DNA of 17,215 nt from a bacterium (GTDB lineage Bacteria > Pseudomonadota > Alphaproteobacteria > Rhizobiales > Xanthobacteraceae). Each line of letters starts with the position of its first letter. Position 1 is the stretch's first letter. Both the position numbers and the translations under genes were made by a program. Location of the stretch: positions 1-17,215 of the forward strand of contig JAQSDT010000699.1 in the NCBI GenBank assembly GCA_029946075.1, read 5' to 3'. Of the stretch, positions 1 through 6,225 are shown piece after piece. The notes under the pieces are model-generated. The model made no database searches and had not been told where the DNA came from. It was given only the letters and a program-made list of their open reading frames with translations.

Positions 1-650
1 TTGTAGACCGGCACCCCCGATGCGACGGGCGTGAACCACATCTGGATGCGATTGGTCAGCAGGTCAGGCAGCGCGTCGGTCGTGCTCTTGTAGGGCACCA
101 TGACCGTGTTGATCCTGGCGGCGCGATTGAGCATCTCGCCCAGGAACTGCGGCACGCCGCCGATGAAACCCGCGAAGTTGAGCTTGCCGGGCTCCGTGCG
201 GGCGAGTTCGCCCAGCTCGGCCACGTTCTTCGCCGGAAGCTCGTTGGGCACCAGCATCGCATAGAGCACACCGCCGCTGAAGCAGACGGGCGTGAAGTCG
301 TTGATCAGGTTGGCCGTGGCGTTGCCGGTGGCCTGGTTGATGATGTTGCTGAGCGAGGCGATCACCAGCGTGTGGCCGTCGGGGCGCGATTTGGCGACAT
401 AGTCGGCGCCGATATTGCCCGTGGCGCCGGGTCGATTCTCGACGATGACGCTTTGGCCCAAGGTGACGGTCATGTCCTGGGCAAGCAGACGAGCGATGAT
501 GTCGTTGGTCGTGCCGGGACCGAACGGTGCCACGATCGTGATGGGCTTGCCCGCTTGAAAGTCCTGCGCGCCTGCCGGAACTGCCGCGGTTACAACCCCT
601 GCCATCGCCGACGCGACGGCTGCGCGCCGGGACAATTTCATGACCTTCAT
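1..650 (-). CDS. Bug/TctC-family tripartite tricarboxylate transporter substrate-binding protein (3' end missing)
   Basis: Periplasmic solute receptor of the Bug family (TctC-like), which captures small organic acids, typically carboxylates, for a TctAB-type permease or for sensing. Reading the minus strand from 650 gives an uninterrupted frame of 216 codons to the window edge; the family is about 320 residues, so roughly the last third is missing. Residues 1-28 form a signal peptide: MKVMKLSRR, a hydrophobic stretch, then AGA before QDF as probable cleavage site. The SRR pair is only loosely Tat-like. The mature start has the family pattern KPITIVAPFGPGTTNDIIAR followed by VIVENRPGATGNIGADYVAKS (split here: VIVENRPGATG, then NIGADYVAKS). 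GGGAGGA lies about seven bases before the ATG. No TctA or TctB gene is visible, so this may be one of the many orphan Bug receptors. Family assignment is firm; the ligand cannot be told. Confidence 0.9.
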   Translation of the reverse strand, partial: MKVMKLSRRAAVASAMAGVVTAAVPAGAQDFQAGKPITIVAPFGPGTTNDIIARLLAQDMTVTLGQSVIVENRPGATGNIGADYVAKSRPDGHTLVIASLSNIINQATGNATANLINDFTPVCFSGGVLYAMLVPNELPAKNVAELGELARTEPGKLNFAGFIGGVPQFLGEMLNRAARINTVMVPYKSTTDALPDLLTNRIQMWFTPVASGVPVY

Positions 651-682
651 AAGCGTCCTCCCACGACATCATTGATTTTGTT

Positions 683-694
683 CTTCCGCGGAAG
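683..694. promoter_or_regulatory. 12-bp perfect palindrome, possible operator
   Basis: CTTCCGCGGAAG is a perfect 12-base palindrome 33-44 bases before the receptor start codon at 650, in the gap shared with the divergent thioesterase gene. Its position suits an operator over the receptor promoter or leader. No regulator gene sits beside it, and a single short palindrome in GC-rich DNA can occur by chance. Confidence 0.3.
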
Positions 695-760
695 TTAACG
701 GTTTCGCGTCCCGGCCCGTCAATAGGGTCCGAATCCCGCGAGCAGAATTCAAGACGATCG

Positions 761-796
761 GTAGAGTGGCCGTACTCAGTAGAGTGGCCGTACTCA
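761..796 (+). repeat. Perfect 18-bp tandem duplication
   Basis: The unit GTAGAGTGGCCGTACTCA occurs twice head to tail with no mismatch (761-778 and 779-796), ending 24 bases before the thioesterase start at 821. Perfect identity suggests a recent slippage duplication. Each unit contains GAGT and ACTC arms around GGCCGT (GAGTGGCCGTACTC), a short imperfect dyad, so it could double a regulator site or only alter the 5' leader. Confidence 0.8.
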
Positions 797-820
797 CATG
801 TCGTTCAGCCAGGAGCCGAG

Positions 821-1303
821 ATGCCGAGCCCCATCGCCACCAGGACCTATGGAACCGTCGCAGCCGACAGGCGGAAGGAGATGAGCGGCCTGGCGTTCGT
901 GCAGGGCCTCGTCAATGGAACGCTGCCGCTCAACACGATTGCCCGGACGCTGGGCTATGACGTGACCGAGGCGGAAGCCGGGCGGGTCGTCGTCTCGGCA
1001 ATGCCAAACGATACTCACCTCAATCCGTCCGGCACGGTACACGGCGGACTTGCGGCGACGCTCCTCGACAGCTGCATGGGACTGGCCATCTGGACGACCC
1101 TGGACAAGGGCTTCGGCCAGACGACCCTCGAATTCAAGATCTCGCTGGTGCGGCCCATCACGCCTGAGACAGGGCTGATCAAGGCCGAAGGCGTCGTGCT
1201 GAACCGGGGGCGGCGCGTCGGCACCGCAGAAGGACGGATCACGGACGACAAGGGCCGCCTGCTCGCCCACGGCACGACCACGTGCCTGATCTTCGAAGGT
1301 TGA
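821..1303 (+). CDS. PaaI-family hotdog acyl-CoA thioesterase
   Basis: A 160-residue single-domain hotdog protein that would hydrolyse an acyl- or aryl-CoA thioester to free acid and CoA in the cytoplasm. The central block HLNPSGTVHGGLAATLLDSC (about residues 67-86) is the hallmark of the PaaI group: the HGG turn that starts the long hotdog helix and an acidic residue (Asp) further along it. TTLEFKISLVRPI is the usual dimer-forming strand, and length matches the family. The start at 821 is supported by AGGAG five bases upstream; an ATG at 798 is in another frame. Its 3' end faces the crotonase gene with 9 bases between stops, so transcripts converge. Together with the crotonase and second thioesterase it points to acyl-CoA turnover; substrate unknown. 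Confidence 0.88.
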   Translation: MPSPIATRTYGTVAADRRKEMSGLAFVQGLVNGTLPLNTIARTLGYDVTEAEAGRVVVSAMPNDTHLNPSGTVHGGLAATLLDSCMGLAIWTTLDKGFGQTTLEFKISLVRPITPETGLIKAEGVVLNRGRRVGTAEGRITDDKGRLLAHGTTTCLIFEG

Positions 1304-1312
1304 GAGGAGGAG

Positions 1313-2107
1313 CTAGCGTCCTTTCCAATCGGGCAGGCCCTGCTTGTTCACGAAGGCATCGATGCCGAGCTTGGCGTCCTCGCGCGTGACGGCGCCGGCC
1401 ATGAAGGCGGTCGCGTAGGCGTAGGCTTGCTCGACATCCATCTCCATGTGCTTGTGGAACAGCTCCTTGCCCTGGGCGAGGACCATCGGTGATTTGCCGG
1501 CGATGATGTTGGCGATGTCCATCGTCGCCTTGTCGAGGTTGGCGGGAGGTACGACGCGGCTCACCAAACCGTCGCGGAGGGCGGTTTCGGCGCTGATCGG
1601 CTCGCCGGTGAACAGCATGTCGAGGGCGCGCTTGGAGCCGACGTTGCGGCCAAGCGGGACCGAGGGCGTGCCGCAGAAGAGACCGATGTTGACCCCCGGC
1701 GTCGCGAACTTGGCGTCGGCAGAGGCGACGGCAAGGTCGCAGGCGGCCACGAGCTGGCAGCCGGCGGCGGTGGCGATGGCATGGACCTTGGCGATCACCG
1801 GCTGGGGCAGGCGACGGATCGACATCATCATGGTCGAACAGCGTGTCATCAGATGGTGATGGAAGCCGTAATCGTCGGTCGAGCGGACTTCGCGCAGGTC
1901 ATGGCCGGCGCAAAAGGCGCGACCGCTGGCCTCGATCACGACACAGCGGATCTCCCTGTCTTTCGCGAGCCTGTCGAATTCCGCCTGCAGCGCGTCTATA
2001 AGCTCGCCGGAGAGCGCGTTCATCGCCTTGGGGCGGTTGAGCGTCAGGATGGCGACGCGGCCTTCGTCGCGGCGCAGCAGGACCGATTCGTTGGAGACGG
2101 CTGTCAT
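1313..2107 (-). CDS. Crotonase-superfamily protein, ECHDC3-like, lacking both classical hydratase glutamates
   Basis: A 264-residue crotonase-fold protein. The two backbone segments forming the oxyanion hole are present: RAFCAGHDLREV (about residues 63-74) and TAAGCQLVAACDLAVAS (113-129), so an acyl-CoA is very likely bound. In standard enoyl-CoA hydratase the catalytic glutamates (rat Glu144, Glu164) sit in GGGCE and QPE; here those places read AAGCQ (Gln118) and TPG (Gly138). This pattern, with FATPGVNIGLFCGTPSV and FTGEPISAETAL, closely resembles the ECHDC3 group known from mitochondria. Ordinary hydration is therefore doubtful; another reaction on an acyl-CoA is possible. The frame stays open upstream to 2524, but that part overlaps the divergent thioesterase and is unlike the family, so MTAVSNESV at 2107 is the likely start, although no clear Shine-Dalgarno precedes it. 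Only 33 bases separate it from the divergent gene. Confidence 0.87.
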   Translation of the reverse strand: MTAVSNESVLLRRDEGRVAILTLNRPKAMNALSGELIDALQAEFDRLAKDREIRCVVIEASGRAFCAGHDLREVRSTDDYGFHHHLMTRCSTMMMSIRRLPQPVIAKVHAIATAAGCQLVAACDLAVASADAKFATPGVNIGLFCGTPSVPLGRNVGSKRALDMLFTGEPISAETALRDGLVSRVVPPANLDKATMDIANIIAGKSPMVLAQGKELFHKHMEMDVEQAYAYATAFMAGAVTREDAKLGIDAFVNKQGLPDWKGR

Positions 2108-2140
2108 GGCCGCAGTGTACTGGCTCAGGGGAGTGCCGTC

Positions 2141-2560
2141 ATGCCGGTGATGAGTCCGGCCGATCTGCTGGAGTTCCTCGAAGAGCACTTCCCGCAATCG
2201 GCGCATCTCGGTCTGGCGATCGAGCATCTCGACGACAAGACCATCCGGCTTCGCCTGCCGACGCACGAGCGGCATCTGCGGCCGGGCGGCACGATCTCGG
2301 GGCCGACGCTCATGTGGCTGGTCGACTGCGGCTTTTACCTGCTGATCATGGGGCAGCTCGGCCCGGTGGCCCTGGCGGTCACGACCAACCTCAACATCAA
2401 TTTCATGCGCAAGCCCGGGCCGGTCGACTTGATCGGGGAGGGGCGGCTGCTGAAGCTGGGCAGGACCCTGGCCGTGGGTGACTTCACGATCTGGAGCGAC
2501 GGGGTGAAGGATCCGGTCGCCCATGCGATGGTGACTTATGCCATCCCGTCAAAGAGATAG
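2141..2560 (+). CDS. PaaI-like hotdog thioesterase, HGG motif replaced by SGP
   Basis: A 139-residue hotdog protein, probably a cytoplasmic acyl-CoA thioesterase. The family block reads HLRPGGTISGPTLMWLVDCG (about residues 46-65), then AVTTNLNINFMRKPGP, the strand after the helix. The usual HGG is SGP here, while the Asp on the long helix (VDCG) remains. As I recall, this TISGP variant is common among alphaproteobacterial PaaI-like proteins, so it is probably a subfamily rather than decay. The frame is open upstream to 1781 across the opposite-strand crotonase, but the start at 2141 has AGGGGAG seven bases before it and begins where homology begins; ATG 2150 is an alternative. Divergent from the crotonase, so a shared regulatory region is likely. 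Confidence 0.82.
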   Translation: MPVMSPADLLEFLEEHFPQSAHLGLAIEHLDDKTIRLRLPTHERHLRPGGTISGPTLMWLVDCGFYLLIMGQLGPVALAVTTNLNINFMRKPGPVDLIGEGRLLKLGRTLAVGDFTIWSDGVKDPVAHAMVTYAIPSKR

Positions 2561-2563
2561 GGC

Positions 2564-2581
2564 GCGGTATTATTATACCGC
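2564..2581 (+). terminator. Short inverted repeat after the thioesterase (terminator or operator)
   Basis: GCGGTAT-TATT-ATACCGC has perfect 7-base arms and starts four bases after the thioesterase stop. A following ATCTTTAAGTC is only mildly T-rich, so termination is plausible but not strong. It also lies about 40 bases upstream of the rplM -35 box and could be a binding site. Confidence 0.4.
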
Positions 2582-2621
2582 ATCTTTAAGTCATTGATTT
2601 AGCTTAGATATTCTCGGCCGC

Positions 2622-2650
2622 TTGACAGGGCGAATGGTGACGCCCATAAG
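2622..2650 (+). promoter_or_regulatory. Sigma-70-type promoter for rplM-rpsI
   Basis: TTGACA at 2622-2627, a 17-base spacer, and CATAAG at 2645-2650 match the housekeeping promoter pattern, with a perfect -35 box. The -10 box ends 25 bases before the rplM start codon, giving a short leader, as expected for a highly expressed ribosomal protein operon. Inferred by eye only. Confidence 0.7.
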
Positions 2651-2675
2651 CGCGCGCTCATTGGAAGAAAGAACC

Positions 2676-3158
2676 ATGCACTCCCTCATCACCAACCAGA
2701 CTCCCAGCACCAAGACTGCCGACGTGCAGAAGAAGTGGCTGCTGATCGACGCCGACGGGCTCGTGCTCGGCCGGCTCGCCTCGATCATCGCCATGCGCCT
2801 GCGCGGCAAGCACAAGCCGACGTTCACCCCGCATATCGATTGCGGCGACAACGTCGTCGTCATCAATGCCGAGAAGGTTCGCCTGACCGGCCGCAAGGCC
2901 GAGCGCGAAATCTTCTACTGGCACACCGGCCATCCCGGCGGCATCAAGGGCGAGACCCTGGGCAAGCGCCTCGAAGGCCGCTTCCCGGAGCGCGTCCTGA
3001 TCAAGGCCGTCGAGCGCATGATCACCCGCGGTCCGCTCGGCCGCGCGCAGATGAAGAACCTGCGCGTCTACGCCGGACCGAAGCACGAGCAGGAGGCCCA
3101 GCAGCCGGAGAAGCTCGATGTTGCCGCTATGAACCGCAAGAATTCGAGGATCGGCTGA
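2676..3158 (+). CDS. rplM: 50S ribosomal protein L13
   Basis: A primary-binding protein of the large ribosomal subunit that contacts 23S rRNA early in assembly. The 160-residue product carries the family's conserved run: KKWLLIDADGLVLGRLAS, then RGKHKPTFTPHIDCGDNVVV (near residues 43-62), TGHPGGIK, and MITRGPLGRAQMKNLRVYAG near the C-terminus. It is slightly longer at the N-terminus than typical alphaproteobacterial L13 (about 154 residues): MHSLITNQTPSTKTADVQ replaces the usual short MKTxSAKPAEV. The frame is open back to 2622, but that stretch holds the promoter, and ATG 2676 is preceded by a purine-rich GGAAGAAAG. The next gene, rpsI, starts one base after the stop, the nearly universal bacterial pairing. 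Confidence 0.97.
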   Translation: MHSLITNQTPSTKTADVQKKWLLIDADGLVLGRLASIIAMRLRGKHKPTFTPHIDCGDNVVVINAEKVRLTGRKAEREIFYWHTGHPGGIKGETLGKRLEGRFPERVLIKAVERMITRGPLGRAQMKNLRVYAGPKHEQEAQQPEKLDVAAMNRKNSRIG

Positions 3159-3159
3159 C

Positions 3160-3642
3160 ATGGCTACTGAACTTTCGACGTTCGCGGAACTGAAGAAGGC
3201 TCCGGCCGGCGACGAGCAGGCGCCCGCGCCGGCCCGCGTCAAGGAAATCGACGCGCAGGGCCGCGCCTATGCGACGGGCCGGCGCAAGAACGCAGTGGCC
3301 CGCGTCTGGGTGAAGCTCGGCACCGGCAAGATCACCATCAACGGCCGCGACCAGACGATCTACTTCGCGCGTCCGACCCAGCGCATGATGATCCAGCAGC
3401 CGTTCGACGTCTCCGAGCGCGGCGGCCAGTTCGACGTGGTCGCCACCGTCTCCGGCGGCGGACTTTCGGGCCAGGCGGGCGCGGTGCGTCACGGCATCTC
3501 GCAGGCGCTGACCAAGTTCGAGCCGGGGCTCCGCGGCACCATCAAGGCCAACGGCTTCCTCACCCGCGACAGCCGCGTGGTCGAGCGCAAGAAGTACGGC
3601 CGGGCCGGCGCCCGCGCACGCTTCCAGTTCTCCAAGCGCTAG
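3160..3642 (+). CDS. rpsI: 30S ribosomal protein S9
   Basis: Small-subunit protein at the head of the 30S particle whose C-terminal tail reaches the P-site tRNA. The 160-residue product shows YATGRRKNAVARVWVKLGTG (residues 38-57), GGGLSGQAGAVRHGISQAL, and the basic end ERKKYGRAGARARFQFSKR with the expected terminal Ser-Lys-Arg. An N-terminal extension of about 35 residues rich in Ala and Pro precedes the S9 domain, which is common in alphaproteobacteria. The start ATG lies one base after the rplM stop, so translation is probably coupled; GAGGA stands nine bases upstream. A strong hairpin follows, closing the two-gene operon. Confidence 0.97.
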   Translation: MATELSTFAELKKAPAGDEQAPAPARVKEIDAQGRAYATGRRKNAVARVWVKLGTGKITINGRDQTIYFARPTQRMMIQQPFDVSERGGQFDVVATVSGGGLSGQAGAVRHGISQALTKFEPGLRGTIKANGFLTRDSRVVERKKYGRAGARARFQFSKR

Positions 3643-3662
3643 ACCGGCGATTGGACTATCCT

Positions 3663-3688
3663 CGAAGGGCGCCGCAAGGCGCCCTTCG
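3663..3688 (+). terminator. Rho-independent-type terminator of rplM-rpsI
   Basis: CGAAGGGCGCC-GCAA-GGCGCCCTTCG forms a perfect 11-base-pair stem with a GNRA tetraloop (GCAA), 20 bases after the rpsI stop. It is followed by TTTATG, a short T tract, so termination should be good though the tail is weak. Confidence 0.85.
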
Positions 3689-3725
3689 TTTATGTGGCCC
3701 TTTGTTCGTTTGAAGAGGCGATCCG

Positions 3726-4310
3726 ATGTCTGGTCTCATCGTGCCGTTCAAGGGCTTCATTCCCAAGGTCGATCCGTCGGCCTTCATCGCGCCCAACGCG
3801 ACGCTGATCGGCGAGGTCGAGATCGGCGCCAACTGCGGCATCTGGTACGGCTGCATCCTGCGCGGCGACGGGCCGGGCATCCGCATCGGCGAGAATTCCA
3901 ACCTGCAGGACGGCACGGTCGTCCATGTCGCCGGGCGCGGCCTCATGACCATCGTCGGCCGCAACGTGTCGGTCGGCCATATGGCGTTGCTGCATGCCTG
4001 CGAAGTCCATGACGATGCCTTCATCGGCATGAACTCGACCGTGCTCGACGGCGCCGTGGTCGAGAGCGGCGCGATGGTGGCGGCCGGCGCCGTCGTGACG
4101 CCGCGCAAGATCGTGCGCTCGGGCGAACTCTGGGCAGGCAATCCGGCGCGGAAGCTGCGCGACATCACCGAGAAGGACCGCGAGATGTTCCGGCGCGTCG
4201 TCGGCCACTACATCGAACTCGCCAACGCCCATCGTCTCGCCAATGCCCATCGCCCAATCGAGCAAAAGGCAGGCGAACAGAAGGCGGCCGAGCAGAAGGC
4301 GGCGGAGTAG
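3726..4310 (+). CDS. Gamma-carbonic-anhydrase-family hexapeptide-repeat protein
   Basis: A 194-residue left-handed beta-helix protein of the gamma-CA/YrdA/PaaY/CaiE group, normally a trimer binding a metal between subunits. Hexapeptide turns run from about residue 18 to 125: FIAPNATLIGEVEIGANCGI, RIGENSNLQDGTVVHV, TIVGRNVSVGHMALLHAC, FIGMNSTVLDGAVV. His67, His85 and His90 stand where the family places its three metal ligands. RGDGPGIRIGENSNLQDG is the conserved approach to the first ligand. Many members lack proven anhydrase activity, so activity here is not certain. A C-terminal helix (about 145-165) is followed by an odd tail of short repeats (see 4218-4307). GAAGAGG lies seven bases before the start. 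It precedes the GMC oxidoreductase by 8 bases and is probably its operon partner. Confidence 0.9.
   Translation: MSGLIVPFKGFIPKVDPSAFIAPNATLIGEVEIGANCGIWYGCILRGDGPGIRIGENSNLQDGTVVHVAGRGLMTIVGRNVSVGHMALLHACEVHDDAFIGMNSTVLDGAVVESGAMVAAGAVVTPRKIVRSGELWAGNPARKLRDITEKDREMFRRVVGHYIELANAHRLANAHRPIEQKAGEQKAAEQKAAE
4218..4307 (+). repeat. Tandem repeats coding the C-terminal tail of the gamma-CA-like protein
   Basis: Two adjacent repeat sets. An 18-base unit is doubled at 4218-4235 and 4236-4253 with two mismatches and codes LANAHR twice. Then three 15-base units at 4260-4274, 4275-4289 and 4290-4304 code EQKAG, EQKAA, EQKAA, followed by a final Glu codon. The tail is charged, probably helical or disordered, and lies outside the conserved beta-helix. 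Confidence 0.85.
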
Positions 4311-4318
4311 GGCCGCGC

Positions 4319-5881
4319 ATGATCGCGCGCGACTACGACTACATCATCGTCGGCGCCGGATCGGCCGGCGCCGTGCTGGCGGCGCGGCTGAGCGAGGATC
4401 CCCGCATCAGGGTGCTGCTGCTCGAGGCCGGCCGCGATTTCCGCTCGGCCGAGACGCCCGAGCACATCCGCATTCCCAACCCCATGCGGGCGATCGGCGA
4501 CGACGACTATCGCTGGCCCAACCTGCTGGCGCGCCGCACCGATCGGCAGGAGCCGAAGCTCCTGTGGCGCGGTCGAGCCGTGGGCGGCAGCTCCACCATC
4601 AACGGCCAGATCGCCATCCGCGGCGTGCCCGACGATTTCGAGCGCTGGCGGGACGCGGGCTGCACCGGCTGGGGCTGGACCGATGTCCTGCCGTACTTCA
4701 ACAAGCTCGAGACCGACGTCAATTTCGGCGATGCGCCTTACCATGGCGACAGCGGTCCGATTCCGGTCTATCGCGCGCCCGTCGCGGACTGGGGCAGGGT
4801 CGATCGGGCGCTGAAGGAGTCCTCGGTCGCGCTGGGCTACGGCTGGTGCGAGGATCACAACGCCCCCGAAGGCACCGGCGCGTCGCCTTACGCGATCAAC
4901 AGCCGGGCGGGCGTGCGCGTGTCGACCAACGACGGCTATCTGGAGCCGGCGCGCGGTCGCTCCAATCTGCAGATCGTCGGCAATGCCGTGGTGTCGAGCT
5001 TCCAGTTCGAGGGCAACCGCGCGCATGTGAGCGGCGTGCACGTGCAGGTGAATGGCCAGAGCTTCACGCCGCGCGCCACCCGCGAAGTCATTCTCTCGGC
5101 CGGCGCCATCCATTCACCCGCCATCCTGCAGCGCTCGGGTATCGGACCGGCCGACTGGCTAAAATCGCTGGGCGTGCGGGTGATCGCCGATCTGCCGGTC
5201 GGCGAGAACCTGCTCGATCATCCGGCGATGCCGCTCTACCTCCACCTCAAGGACGAGGCGCGGGTCGGCACCATGATGCATCGCCACACCAATTGCTGCC
5301 TGCGCTATTCATCGGGCCTGGGCGGGGCAGGCGAGAACGACATGATCGTCATCGCCGGCAATCTCGTGTCGCTGGGCGGCGGCGACACCTCGAAGGGACG
5401 CCTGGTCGTTTCGGTCTATCAGGCTTTCAGCCAGGGGCAGGTGCGCATCACGACCATCGACCCGGCGATCGATCCGCGCATCGACGAGCGGATGCTGTCG
5501 GACGAGCGCGACCTCGTGCGCATGCGCGACGGCGTGCGTCGTGTTCGCGAACTCGGCCTGCATGAGAGTGTGCGCGCCATCACCACGCGCGTGGACTATG
5601 GCTCGACCGGTCGATCGATCGAGGAGGAGCTCACGCCGGCGGAACTCGACGATTGGCTGTTCGCCGAATGCTCGGATGCCCAGCACGCCAGCGGCACCTG
5701 CCGCATGGGCGCGCGCGACGACAAGAGGTCGGTCGTCGATGCGGAATGCCGCGTCATCGGCTGCTCGGGCCTCCGGGTGATCGACGCCTCGGTCATGCCC
5801 GAGGTGGTGCGCGCCAACACGCACCTGACGACCGTGATGATGGCCGAAAAGATGGCTGACAGACTCAAAGCTTCGGCCTAG
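4319..5881 (+). CDS. GMC-family FAD-dependent oxidoreductase (choline/alcohol dehydrogenase-like)
   Basis: A 520-residue flavoprotein of the glucose-methanol-choline family, oxidising a primary alcohol or similar substrate with FAD. The N-terminal dinucleotide motif is VGAGSAG (residues 11-17) with the ribose-binding acid in LLLEAGRD. GMC signature 1 is RGRAVGGSSTINGQIAIRG (84-102); signature 2 is GAIHSPAILQRSGIGP (about 261-276). The C-terminal active site has His456 in SDAQHASGTCRMG and a second His, 502, in RANTHLTTVMMAEK. Choline oxidase has Asn at that second place, while glucose and aryl-alcohol oxidases have His. Length fits bacterial choline or alkanol dehydrogenases. No signal peptide, so cytoplasmic. 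It starts 8 bases after the gamma-CA gene. The substrate cannot be inferred and betaine-synthesis partners are not visible. Confidence 0.92.
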   Translation: MIARDYDYIIVGAGSAGAVLAARLSEDPRIRVLLLEAGRDFRSAETPEHIRIPNPMRAIGDDDYRWPNLLARRTDRQEPKLLWRGRAVGGSSTINGQIAIRGVPDDFERWRDAGCTGWGWTDVLPYFNKLETDVNFGDAPYHGDSGPIPVYRAPVADWGRVDRALKESSVALGYGWCEDHNAPEGTGASPYAINSRAGVRVSTNDGYLEPARGRSNLQIVGNAVVSSFQFEGNRAHVSGVHVQVNGQSFTPRATREVILSAGAIHSPAILQRSGIGPADWLKSLGVRVIADLPVGENLLDHPAMPLYLHLKDEARVGTMMHRHTNCCLRYSSGLGGAGENDMIVIAGNLVSLGGGDTSKGRLVVSVYQAFSQGQVRITTIDPAIDPRIDERMLSDERDLVRMRDGVRRVRELGLHESVRAITTRVDYGSTGRSIEEELTPAELDDWLFAECSDAQHASGTCRMGARDDKRSVVDAECRVIGCSGLRVIDASVMPEVVRANTHLTTVMMAEKMADRLKASA

Positions 5882-5904
5882 GCGGCCCGGAAGGACGAAC
5901 AGAG

Positions 5905-5921
5905 TGCTGGCACTGCCAGCA
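5905..5921. repeat. Perfect palindrome TGCTGGCA-C-TGCCAGCA
   Basis: Eight-base arms around a single central C, 24 bases after the GMC stop. As RNA it would fold as a 7-base-pair stem with a 3-base loop, but no T tract follows. It may be part of a tandem termination region or a protein-binding dyad. Confidence 0.5.
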
Positions 5922-5944
5922 TCTGCCATGAATTCCGGTATGGT

Positions 5945-5969
5945 GGCGCTTGCATTGCGCCGGCCTTTT
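5945..5969 (+). terminator. Terminator-like hairpin after the GMC gene
   Basis: GGCGC-TTGCATT-GCGCC followed by GGCC and TTTTC. The stem is only five pairs, but the position about 65 bases after the GMC stop and the T run fit a modest rho-independent terminator. Confidence 0.45.
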
Positions 5970-6134
5970 CATTCCGGCACGAGCAGCCGCTGCGACACCT
6001 GGGAAACAGGTGTGCCGGGGCTTGTGCAAACGAAGAAGTCACGGAAGTCGATAAAAGCCTGTGGAACAAGGCTTATCCGCAAGTCGCGGACACCATTGCG
6101 GACAACACGCGTGACATTCAGCTGTCCACAAATA

Positions 6135-6151
6135 GCGGGCGAAACGCCCGC
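6135..6151 (-). terminator. Hairpin downstream of phaC
   Basis: On the minus strand GCGGGCG-TTT-CGCCCGC has perfect 7-base arms and is followed by TATTTGT, a weak T-rich tail. It lies about 75 bases beyond the phaC stop and is the best candidate for ending that transcript. Confidence 0.55.
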
Positions 6152-6225
6152 CGTTATTGGCTTTCCGGCGCGCGGAGAGCCGAAATCGTCAAACTGCTTT
6201 CAGGGAGGACTTCGGCGAGCGTCGG

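Larger units (their letters stand above)
5882..6225. other. 344-bp intergenic region without a convincing gene
   Basis: This gap separates the convergent ends of the GMC gene (+) and phaC (-). I see a perfect palindrome, a plus-strand terminator-like hairpin, a hairpin serving the phaC side, and four 9-base words resembling DnaA boxes at 6060-6130. An open plus-strand frame crosses it from 5904 but has no family signature and runs into the antisense of phaC, so I do not call it a gene. Confidence 0.6.

Noticed and set aside
64..672. Long minus-strand open frame over the receptor gene
   Set aside because: It is a different frame of the same strand as the Bug receptor, Arg/His-rich with no family pattern; the true frame has a signal peptide and Bug motifs.
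2108..2524. Long 5' extension of the crotonase gene
   Set aside because: It is the antisense of the thioesterase and does not resemble crotonases; family similarity begins at MTAVSNESV.
1781..2560. Long 5' extension of the second thioesterase (259 residues)
   Set aside because: The first 120 residues are antisense of the crotonase and unlike hotdog proteins; a good ribosome site and homology start at 2141.
4243..5565. 440-residue plus-strand open frame over the GMC gene
   Set aside because: Arg/Ala-rich shadow of the GMC oxidoreductase in another frame, typical of GC-rich DNA.
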